From: Algoriphagus zhangzhouensis
GTDB taxonomy: Bacteria; Bacteroidota; Bacteroidia; Cytophagales; Cyclobacteriaceae
Reading direction: 5' to 3'
Assembly: GCF_900148515.1 (NCBI RefSeq)
Contig: NZ_FRXN01000001.1
Coordinates: forward strand, 1,302,001-1,366,000
Length of the DNA: 64,000 bases
The notes beneath the pieces are model-generated. The model had not been told where the DNA came from and ran no database searches. It saw nothing but the letters and a program-made list of their open reading frames with translations. Made by a program: the position numbers and the translations under genes. Numbering within the stretch: position 1 is the first letter of the stretch; every line of letters starts with the position of its first letter. Of the stretch, positions 17,288 through 25,045 are shown piece after piece.

Positions 17288-18553
17288 TCAGCCTACTTTT
17301 ACTGCTATGCGGTGACAGGCGTTATTCAGATAGCCTTTGGGATTCCATCCTGGAACAAGCATTGGCTGAGATTTCCCGTTTGAATCAGTTGCTTTGGCCC
17401 ATACTTCGTAATATCCATCTTTTGGAAAATTCAGACTTGTCTTAAAATGCTGCCAAGCCAATCTATTGACAGGAGGATCTAACTGGCAATCTTGCCAAGT
17501 AGCACCAAAATCAATAGAAACTTGAACTTTTTTGACCTCCAACTCACCTGCCCAAGCATGTCCTCGGACCTCTAATTTCTTATTCATCGGGATCATGGCC
17601 CCAGATTTCGGATTAGTAATCAATGATTTGACTGGCATTGATTCGATGATACACATATCTTCATTAGACACCTCGGTACCGGGAGCTACTGGATTACAAG
17701 GAACCCTGTAAGAAGGAGCCTCCATTTTTGCACCGTCATGAACTATATTTCTAACCGATATCCTATTGAGCCATTTCCCCGAAGCTGAAGCAGGAAATCC
17801 TCCAGCCACAAGGCGCAGCGGAAAACCATGGGCAATTGGAATTGGCGATCCGTTCATTTCAAAAGCAATTAAAGTCTCATCTTGAAGTGCCTTGGCTATC
17901 GGAACTCCCCTAGAAATTGGTTCTTTATTTGGGTCATTGCTTAAATGAGAATCTGCCGAATGATACCCTATGTAAACAGCATCTGGCTTGATGCCTATAT
18001 CTTGCAAAAGATCTTTCAACCTGATCCCAGTCCAATTTGCACAGGAAACAGCACCGACTTTCCATTGATTACCGCTTGCCGGTGGAAAAAATTCGCTTCT
18101 CCCATTGCCTCCACATTCTAGGGTCAGCTGATACGTGTAATTCTTGAATTTACTTTTTAAATCTGCCAGAGAATAGGTCTTAGTTTGGGAGACTGACTCC
18201 CCATCTACTGTTAAAGTCCAAGTATTTACATCAACATTTTCTGGAATCAACCCATTGTTCCTGACAAACATCTTATCTGCAGGGGTGATCTTATCATCCA
18301 ACAAATGCGGAGGAGTTTCTAGGTTCCAAGGCTTGTTGTTTAATACAATTAGCTCTTTATTCTTATTAAATAGCTTAAAAGGATCGGAATCCTGAAAAGC
18401 TAAAGGGACATAGTTGGAAGGAAGTTTGGCTGCATGAACGATTTCAAAACCCAAGGAGGCGGCCAAAGCTGCCAGGCTAGATTTTTTAAGAAAGTTTCTT
18501 CTTCCGTTTGATGCTTGTTTTATAGAAGGATTTGAGGCAATGTGTTTTTTCAT
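17288..18553 (-). CDS. molybdopterin-dependent sulfite oxidase family protein, Tat-exported
   Basis: This 421-residue protein has a twin-arginine signal (GRRNFLKKSS, residues 17-26) and the sulfite oxidase molybdopterin fold (about 70-300) followed by the Mo-co dimerisation domain (about 305-418). The molybdenum-ligating cysteine is Cys147 in TLECGGNGRSEF. GKWLNRI and GFPLRLV are further family elements. It likely oxidises sulfite in the periplasm and passes electrons to the adjacent cytochrome. Substrates other than sulfite cannot be excluded. A sulfatase lies in the same window, but sulfate is not its substrate. Confidence 0.85.
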   Translation of the reverse strand: MKKHIASNPSIKQASNGRRNFLKKSSLAALAASLGFEIVHAAKLPSNYVPLAFQDSDPFKLFNKNKELIVLNNKPWNLETPPHLLDDKITPADKMFVRNNGLIPENVDVNTWTLTVDGESVSQTKTYSLADLKSKFKNYTYQLTLECGGNGRSEFFPPASGNQWKVGAVSCANWTGIRLKDLLQDIGIKPDAVYIGYHSADSHLSNDPNKEPISRGVPIAKALQDETLIAFEMNGSPIPIAHGFPLRLVAGGFPASASGKWLNRISVRNIVHDGAKMEAPSYRVPCNPVAPGTEVSNEDMCIIESMPVKSLITNPKSGAMIPMNKKLEVRGHAWAGELEVKKVQVSIDFGATWQDCQLDPPVNRLAWQHFKTSLNFPKDGYYEVWAKATDSNGKSQPMLVPGWNPKGYLNNACHRIAVKVG

Positions 18554-18643
18554 CCTTGATCTTTTTAGGGGATGATTGAAAAATAAATAAACGATTGAAA
18601 TTAACAGGAATGATTGGACTGAGCATTACCATTCAAAGATTGA

Positions 18644-20260
18644 TCAGGTCTGAATTACTCCCACATTGAATTTCTCGGTAATCGGAGAATGATTTGCTGC
18701 CTGAATCCCCATAGAAATGACCTTTCTGGTTTCATCAGGACGAATCACACCATCAACCCATAGCCTCGAAGCGGCATAGTAAGGAGAAAGTTCTTCCTCA
18801 TATTTGGAAGTGATTTCTCCCAGAAGTTGTTTTTCCTCATCAGGACTTATTTCCTTTCCGGCTTTTTTCAAAGAGGAAACCTTGATTTGCAATAAAGTTT
18901 GGGAAGCCGAAGCTCCTGACATTACCGCCATTTGAGCAGTGGGCCAGGAATAGATCAATCTTGGATCATAGGCTTTTCCACACATAGCGTAATTACCAGC
19001 TCCATAAGAATTACCAACAATGATCGTGAATTTTGGGACTACAGAATTTGCCATTGCATTGACCATCTTCGCCCCGTCTTTGATGATACCTCCGTGTTCG
19101 GCTTTGCTCCCCACCATAAATCCACTAACATCCTGAAAAAAGACCAATGGGATTTTCCGCTGGTTGCAATTCATAATGAAACGAGCGGCCTTATCTGCTG
19201 AATCGGAATAGATCACTCCACCCATTTGCATTTCTCCTTTGGCGGTTTTGACAACTTTTCGCTGATTGGCTACAATGCCTACTGCCCAGCCATCAATCCG
19301 TGCAAAACCACAAATCAGTGTTTTACCATAGTCGGGCTTATATTCCTCTACAATTCCCCCATCCACAATTCCAGCCAACACTTCCAGCATATCATATGGT
19401 TTGACCCTTTCCACAGGAAATCTCTCTAATAGCTGATCCGCTGAAATCTCGGGCTCTTTAGGCTTTACCCGATCAAATCCCGCCTTTTCACAGGCTCCGA
19501 TTTTATCAAAAATCTTCTTAATTGCATCCAGACAATCTTGATCCGAATTATACTTATTATCCGTTACTCCTGAAATCTCACAATGAGTTGTCGCTCCTCC
19601 CAAGGTTTCATTATCGATAATTTCCCCGATTGCAGCTTTTACCAAATAGGATCCTGCCAAAAAGATTGAGCCTGTTTTATCCACAATCATGGCTTCATCC
19701 GACATAATAGGCAGATAAGCTCCTCCCGCAACACAGGAACCCATGATAGCCGCGATTTGGACAATCCCCATCGCAGACATTTTTGCATTGTTTCGAAATT
19801 GACGTCCAAAATGCTCCTTATCCGGGAAAATTTCATTTTGCATAGGCAGAAAGACCCCAGCACTATCCACTAGATAAATGATGGGAAGCCTGTTTTCCAT
19901 GGAAATCTCCTGAGCTCTCAAGTTCTTCTTCGCTGTCATAGGAAACCAAGCACCGGCCTTTACTGTCGCATCATTGGCCACAACTACACACATTCTTCCT
20001 TGCACAAAACCAATCCCTGTAACCACACCAGCAGAAGGGCATCCTCCCTCCTCTTGGTACATTCCATCCGCAGCAAATGCCCCAATTTCCAAAAAATCCG
20101 AATCGGTATCCAATAGATAAGCGATCCTTTCACGAGCAGTCAGTTTCCCTTTATCATGCTCTTTTTGATTTCTTTTGGGACCACCTCCCAATTTGACAGC
20201 ATTGTACTTCTGTTCTAATACAATTAATAAATCTTGAATCTTTCCTGAATTTGAACTCAT
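18644..20260 (-). CDS. acyl-CoA carboxylase carboxyltransferase (beta) subunit
   Basis: This 538-residue protein is a biotin-dependent carboxyltransferase of the methylcrotonyl-CoA carboxylase beta type. It has the two crotonase-like halves: N-domain with GKLTARERI, then GSCVAGGAYLP for the oxyanion-hole region; C-domain with VSGFMVGSKAEHGGIIKDGAKM and NSYGAGNYAMCGKAYDPR. Length matches MccB. No biotin carboxylase/BCCP gene is adjacent, so the alpha subunit must be elsewhere. It might act in leucine/isovalerate breakdown. A terminator (20367-20384) separates it from the co-directional amidase gene. Confidence 0.88.
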   Translation of the reverse strand: MSSNSGKIQDLLIVLEQKYNAVKLGGGPKRNQKEHDKGKLTARERIAYLLDTDSDFLEIGAFAADGMYQEEGGCPSAGVVTGIGFVQGRMCVVVANDATVKAGAWFPMTAKKNLRAQEISMENRLPIIYLVDSAGVFLPMQNEIFPDKEHFGRQFRNNAKMSAMGIVQIAAIMGSCVAGGAYLPIMSDEAMIVDKTGSIFLAGSYLVKAAIGEIIDNETLGGATTHCEISGVTDNKYNSDQDCLDAIKKIFDKIGACEKAGFDRVKPKEPEISADQLLERFPVERVKPYDMLEVLAGIVDGGIVEEYKPDYGKTLICGFARIDGWAVGIVANQRKVVKTAKGEMQMGGVIYSDSADKAARFIMNCNQRKIPLVFFQDVSGFMVGSKAEHGGIIKDGAKMVNAMANSVVPKFTIIVGNSYGAGNYAMCGKAYDPRLIYSWPTAQMAVMSGASASQTLLQIKVSSLKKAGKEISPDEEKQLLGEITSKYEEELSPYYAASRLWVDGVIRPDETRKVISMGIQAANHSPITEKFNVGVIQT

Positions 20261-20366
20261 GGGTACTATTGGGTTTATAATATTCTATTCCCAATCTACA
20301 ATAGCTCAAAGAAAATCCAATAAGAACACTCTCTGAAAAAAAGAATTCTATTTTGATCCAAAAAAA

Positions 20367-20384
20367 ATGGCCCTTACAGGCCAT
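20367..20384 (-). terminator. intrinsic terminator after the amidase gene
   Basis: On the minus strand a 6-bp GC-rich stem (ATGGCC/GGCCAT) with a 6-base loop is followed by eight consecutive Ts (complement of 20360-20367). It lies 43 bases beyond the amidase stop and ahead of the acyl-CoA carboxylase gene, so the two genes are probably separate transcripts. Confidence 0.75.
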
Positions 20385-20426
20385 CATTTTATCTAATTGA
20401 GACTTAAGAACTAATTTTAACAAAGT

Positions 20427-21230
20427 TTAATTCGTACCCTCAATCTCATTTTTATAGTCGCGGATAGATCTAAAAATCGCTGAGGCCATATACTCCTGTC
20501 CTTGCTTACTCATCAAAAAATTCTCTTCATTGGTATTGGAAAGGAAACCTAACTCCACCAATACGGAAGGCATGGAAGGTGTCCACAATACATAAAATGG
20601 ACCTTGCTTCACTCCTCTACTTCTCCTGCCAACACGGTTTTTAAACTGCGTTTCTATATTGTCAGCCAAAGAAATTGAATTATCTACAAAGGCTTTTGAC
20701 ATCAAATTAAACATGATATAGGATTCTGGAGAAGAAGGATCAAAGCCTTCATATTTTTCCTTATAATCCTCTTCGAGCATCATCACGGAATTTTCTCTTT
20801 TTACGATATCAAAGTTTTCATCAAAGTGTTTCATTCCCATCACCCACGTTTCAGTTCCATATGCAGACTTGGTAGGCGCTGAATTGGAGTGAATGGACAC
20901 AAACAAATCCGCTTTGTTCACGTTGGCAATCTGAGGACGTTTTTCCAAGGCAGGAAAGCTATCATCTTTCCTGGTGTAAATAACTTCCACGTCTGGTAAA
21001 TTTTCTTCGATATATTTACCAACTAACATCGTTACAGCTAAATTAATATTCTTCTCTCTTGATCTTGAACCTAAATTCCCTGGGTCTTTCCCGCCGTGTC
21101 CAGCATCCAAAACGATCTTTTTCATTCGAAATGAAGGCATCATCGTTTCATTCGGAATAAAGCCACCAAATACAAAAGGAATTAGGATAATTAGAGAAAG
21201 AAGAATTTTTTTGTTTTTGGACCGTTCCAT
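20427..21230 (-). CDS. N-acetylmuramoyl-L-alanine amidase
   Basis: From the ATG at 21230 this is a 267-residue Amidase_3 enzyme, which cleaves the stem peptide from N-acetylmuramic acid in peptidoglycan. The zinc ligands are visible: His45 in LDAGHGGKDPG, Glu59 in SREKNINLA and His114 in VSIHSNS; the catalytic Glu is in VLVELGFLSN. A hydrophobic N-terminal segment (about 9-23) suits a signal peptide. Its start codon overlaps on the opposite strand with the ATG of the LptD-like gene, so both use a tiny shared divergent region. Confidence 0.9.
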   Translation of the reverse strand: MERSKNKKILLSLIILIPFVFGGFIPNETMMPSFRMKKIVLDAGHGGKDPGNLGSRSREKNINLAVTMLVGKYIEENLPDVEVIYTRKDDSFPALEKRPQIANVNKADLFVSIHSNSAPTKSAYGTETWVMGMKHFDENFDIVKRENSVMMLEEDYKEKYEGFDPSSPESYIMFNLMSKAFVDNSISLADNIETQFKNRVGRRSRGVKQGPFYVLWTPSMPSVLVELGFLSNTNEENFLMSKQGQEYMASAIFRSIRDYKNEIEGTN

Positions 21231-24018
21231 GAGGGCAATAAAATTAACTTTACGCGAAATTTCACTCAATATAAATAAAGCGCAAGTAGCTGTGCAGGGA
21301 AGTAGACTCCTTTTTTTAAGTATTTTCATTACGCTGATTATGCCTTTTATGGCTAATGGTCAGCGATCTGGCAGAGTACAGGAACGTCGATTGACTAGTC
21401 CTGATACACTCCAAGTTCCTCCTGTAGCAAACTTGGACACTATTCCTATTACTGCAGATACACTTGCTGTGCAAGATTCGACAAAAATTGTGCCTTCTGG
21501 TCCGATTACAACAGAAATTGATTATTACGCTGAGGATAGCATCATTACTGACTTCGAAACCAACAAGGTATATTTATATAATCAGGCTTGGTTTGAATAC
21601 GGTCAAATGAGATTGGATGCAGACCGAATAGTCATTGATTGGGAAAATAATGAAATCTATGCCTCAGGTGTAACTGATAGCACTGGAACGATTAGCGGAA
21701 ATCCATTTTTCAAAGACGGTGAAGCTGTCTATGAAATCCGTAAGGAAATGCGCTACAATTTCAAAACCCAAAAGGCCATCATCAAAGATGTGGTAACAGA
21801 ACAGCAAGATGGAATCCTGAGAGGAGAAACGATCAAAAAGACTAAGGACGGTAGTATTTATCTTGATCATGGATATTATACAACCTGTAAGCTTACCGAA
21901 CCGCATTGGCATATTTCTTCCAACAAGCTCAAATCCATCGAAGGTAAACAAGTCGTTTCAGGGCCATTCAATTTATATTTCAATGGGATCCCAACTCCTT
22001 TAGGTCTACCATTTGGAATCATCCCTAATACTCCTGAAGAAAAAGCATCCGGAATCATTTTCCCAAGCTACGGCCAAGAAAAGGTCAGAGGTATTTATTT
22101 AAGAGATTTTGGGTACTATTTTGCCTTAAATGACTATATCCATGCCCGAGTAACTGGAGACATTTATTCTAAAGGAGGATGGGGAGCGAAAGCCCAATCT
22201 GTTTATAAAAAACGGTATAGATTCAACGGTGCATTTAATTTGGACTTCCAAAAATTCAAATCACCTGAAACGGAGCTTAACCCCGTTGACTACAATACAT
22301 TCCGAGTGACTTGGAGCCATACACCAGAAACAAGAGGAACTGGAAGGTTTTCTGCATCTGTCAATGTGGGAAGTACCAGTTATTTCAACACAGTAGTCAA
22401 CCAAAATTTCCAGAATAACATCACCTCAGATTTACAATCCAGTGTCAATTATTCAAAGACTTTTTCAGGCACTCCTTTTTCCATGTCCTTTGCAGCGCAG
22501 CATTCCCAGTCCATTTCGACTGGAGAAGTTCGATTGAGATTGCCTTCTATGAACGTCAGTATGAATAGGCAAAAACCCTTTGAAAAGTTAACGAGGTTTG
22601 AGCCTTTGAAAACACTGAATATTGCCTGGAACTTTGATTTTCAAAATTCGATCAATAATAAAATTCAAAACACCTCACCAATTGATGAAGAGCTTGGGGG
22701 GACTACCAGTTCAGAGTTGATCCCGTTTACACCAAGTAACTTTGCATTGCTATTGAAAAACGCAAACAATGGCTTTAAGCATAATATACCTATCAGTTCC
22801 AATTTTACGCTTTTCAAGTATTTCACAGGTACTGGCTCCTTCAATATTAGTGAGTTATGGTACTTTCAAAAACTAAAACACTTCTATAATCCGGTTTCTG
22901 AGCGAGTAGATCAAGTTGTGGAAAACGGATTCAACAGAATCTCCACTTATACCAGTTCATTCAATATGAACACCAATATCTATGGTTTCTTCAACTTCAA
23001 AAAGGGGAAAATTGAAACCATCAGACAGCATATTCAGCCTTCATTTGGATTTAGCTATACACCAGATTTCACCGGAGAATCTTATGGCTATTATCAAAAT
23101 GTTCAGATAAATGAGGAAGGAGATACTAGGCTTTATAGCCGACATTCCGGCTTTATTTACGGTGGTGCACCTTCTGGGGAATCTAGATCTCTAACCATGA
23201 GTTTGAGAACGGTTCTGGAAGCAAAAGTAAAAAATGCCAAGGACAGTACTGGAGACAACCCTACCAAGAAAGTCCCTATTTTGGAAAACTTGGATATGAG
23301 TTCATCCTACAATATGGCTGCAGACTCATTCCAATTGGCTCCTATTCGTATTTCTGCCAGAACCAGCTTTTTCCAAAGGAAACTATCCATGGCATTGAGT
23401 ACCACTTTGGACCCTTATGCGACAGCTCCCTCATTGAATTCATCTGGCACAGAAGTAACAAGAAGAATCAACCAATTTGCCTGGAAAAATGGGCAAGGAA
23501 TCGGAACAATCCGAAATGCATCCTTGAACCTAAACGCATCGATTAACCCAAGTAGCAGTGCTCAAAACCCAAATGAGGTAAGGGATGAATTGACCAATCA
23601 GTTCCTTCAGCAAGGTGGAGTATTAGATGACTTTGTAGAAAGTCAAATTAATCAAATCGTCAATGACCCAAGCCAATACATTGATTGGAATATACCTTGG
23701 AATTTGACTTTTGGTTATAATCTAGCTTATAGCAAAGCCACCTCGGGAACCACTAATATCACCCAGGCTATTCAGCTTTCTGGAGATTTGTCTCTATCTG
23801 AAAAATGGAAAATCAATTTCAACACTGGTATTGATTTACAGGCAAGAAATATTACCCAATCCATGATTGGTATTGCCCGCGACTTGCACTGCTGGCAAAT
23901 GAACGTCAATTGGGTTCCATTTGGACGATTCACCTCCTACAATATTGATATTCGGGTTAAATCCAGCATCCTGCAGGACTTGAAGGTATCCAGAAGAAGA
24001 AGTTTCTTCGATCGGTAA
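21229..24018 (+). CDS. LptD-like LPS assembly outer-membrane protein
   Basis: Starting at the ATG at 21229 the protein has 929 residues, a signal peptide ending near MANGQ, an N-terminal OstA-like beta-taco domain (about 80-260) and a long beta-barrel rich in aromatic/polar alternation. TDFETNKVYLYNQAWFEYG and LDADRIVIDWENNEIYASG are typical LptD/OstA repeats; it ends in a basic RRRSFFDR. LptD receives LPS from LptA and inserts it in the outer membrane. The nearby kdsB, which makes CMP-Kdo, fits this. A longer frame exists only with a TTG at 21211. Confidence 0.82.
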   Translation: MRAIKLTLREISLNINKAQVAVQGSRLLFLSIFITLIMPFMANGQRSGRVQERRLTSPDTLQVPPVANLDTIPITADTLAVQDSTKIVPSGPITTEIDYYAEDSIITDFETNKVYLYNQAWFEYGQMRLDADRIVIDWENNEIYASGVTDSTGTISGNPFFKDGEAVYEIRKEMRYNFKTQKAIIKDVVTEQQDGILRGETIKKTKDGSIYLDHGYYTTCKLTEPHWHISSNKLKSIEGKQVVSGPFNLYFNGIPTPLGLPFGIIPNTPEEKASGIIFPSYGQEKVRGIYLRDFGYYFALNDYIHARVTGDIYSKGGWGAKAQSVYKKRYRFNGAFNLDFQKFKSPETELNPVDYNTFRVTWSHTPETRGTGRFSASVNVGSTSYFNTVVNQNFQNNITSDLQSSVNYSKTFSGTPFSMSFAAQHSQSISTGEVRLRLPSMNVSMNRQKPFEKLTRFEPLKTLNIAWNFDFQNSINNKIQNTSPIDEELGGTTSSELIPFTPSNFALLLKNANNGFKHNIPISSNFTLFKYFTGTGSFNISELWYFQKLKHFYNPVSERVDQVVENGFNRISTYTSSFNMNTNIYGFFNFKKGKIETIRQHIQPSFGFSYTPDFTGESYGYYQNVQINEEGDTRLYSRHSGFIYGGAPSGESRSLTMSLRTVLEAKVKNAKDSTGDNPTKKVPILENLDMSSSYNMAADSFQLAPIRISARTSFFQRKLSMALSTTLDPYATAPSLNSSGTEVTRRINQFAWKNGQGIGTIRNASLNLNASINPSSSAQNPNEVRDELTNQFLQQGGVLDDFVESQINQIVNDPSQYIDWNIPWNLTFGYNLAYSKATSGTTNITQAIQLSGDLSLSEKWKINFNTGIDLQARNITQSMIGIARDLHCWQMNVNWVPFGRFTSYNIDIRVKSSILQDLKVSRRRSFFDR

Positions 24019-24315
24019 CCTAGGCCTTTCATCTAAAATCCTACCTCAAAAAATTAATCGCTTTACGAGCCCATTCGTCCCGATAAATTCAAGAATTGAG
24101 ATCAGAGATTTGTGATTTGAGATTGAAAAGTCACATACTAGAAAATTTTTGAAAGCCTGAATTCAGTTTTCGCGTCCAAAGAATTTCGCGGATCGTTTTC
24201 AATTATTAAACTTCAGCTTTATTCATTTTTCTTGGATCTTGATTCTTGAATCTTGATCCCTTCTTTAAAAGTATTGCCCTACTTTAATCCGTATTTATTA
24301 AACTTTAAAAACAAA
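24019..24315. other. intergenic region with short repetitive motifs
   Basis: This 297-bp stretch lies between the ends of two convergent genes. It holds loosely repeated GAGAT/GATTTGAGATTG words near 24095-24130 and TTGGATCTTGATTCTTGAATCTTGATC words near 24230-24260, but no reading frame and no clean GC-rich terminator. I see no promoter. The repeats may be low-complexity noise. Confidence 0.6.
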
Positions 24316-25038
24316 TTAGTCCATATCCAATAACCGCCTAGCTCGGGCTAAGTCTTCTGCTGTATCGATGGCAATCGGTTGATGCTGAGTTTCAACCATT
24401 CGAATCTTTATGCCTGATTCTAGCATCCTCAGCTGCTCAAGCATTTCAATCCCTTCCAACTCACTTTTTCCCATGCCAGTATATTCTAATAGGGTTTCTC
24501 TTCTGTATGCATAGATTCCTATATGCTTCCAATAGGAAAGGTTTCTGATCTTATCTCGGTTATAAGGAATCGGTGATCTGGAAAAATAAAGTGCATCACC
24601 ATTTTTATCAGTCACAACCTTCACAAAATTGGGATTATGGGCTTCATCCTCTGAAATCTTAGTCTTTAAAGAGGCAACCAGAATTGAGGAGTCCTGAAAT
24701 ACCTTCACCAAATCCTCTAGAGATTGCTTATCCTGAAAAGGTTCATCCCCCTGAACATTAATCACAACATCTGCATCAACCTTTGTCAAGGCCTCTGCGA
24801 TCCGATCTGAGCCACTTTCATGCTCTTTTTGAGATCTATATACATTTCCGCCAATTGCATCAATCTGGGCTTGAATTTGATCATGATCAGTAACCACCCA
24901 AACTTCATCAAATAGTCCTGTATCCAAAGTACTCTGATAAGTTCTTTGGATTACCGATTTTCCATGAAGATCCTGAATTAGTTTTTCGGGTAAACGGGTT
25001 GAGGCAAATCTTGCCGGGATAAGTGCTGCTATTTTCAT
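24316..25038 (-). CDS. kdsB: 3-deoxy-manno-octulosonate cytidylyltransferase
   Basis: This 240-residue protein is KdsB, which joins CTP and Kdo to form CMP-Kdo for LPS core. The N-terminal IPARFASTRLPEK nucleotide-binding loop, HESGSDRIAEA, and VINVQGDEPF are diagnostic, as is the C-terminal IDTAEDL. Length fits. It is the last gene of a minus-strand operon, 7 bases after the Wzc-like gene, linking Kdo activation with polysaccharide export. Confidence 0.93.
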   Translation of the reverse strand: MKIAALIPARFASTRLPEKLIQDLHGKSVIQRTYQSTLDTGLFDEVWVVTDHDQIQAQIDAIGGNVYRSQKEHESGSDRIAEALTKVDADVVINVQGDEPFQDKQSLEDLVKVFQDSSILVASLKTKISEDEAHNPNFVKVVTDKNGDALYFSRSPIPYNRDKIRNLSYWKHIGIYAYRRETLLEYTGMGKSELEGIEMLEQLRMLESGIKIRMVETQHQPIAIDTAEDLARARRLLDMD

Positions 25039-25045
25039 TTTTGTA

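Noticed and set aside
20154-20423. Minus-strand frame between the amidase and the carboxyltransferase
   Set aside because: It overlaps the conserved start of the carboxyltransferase and the terminator of the amidase gene; composition is Cys/Phe-rich noise.
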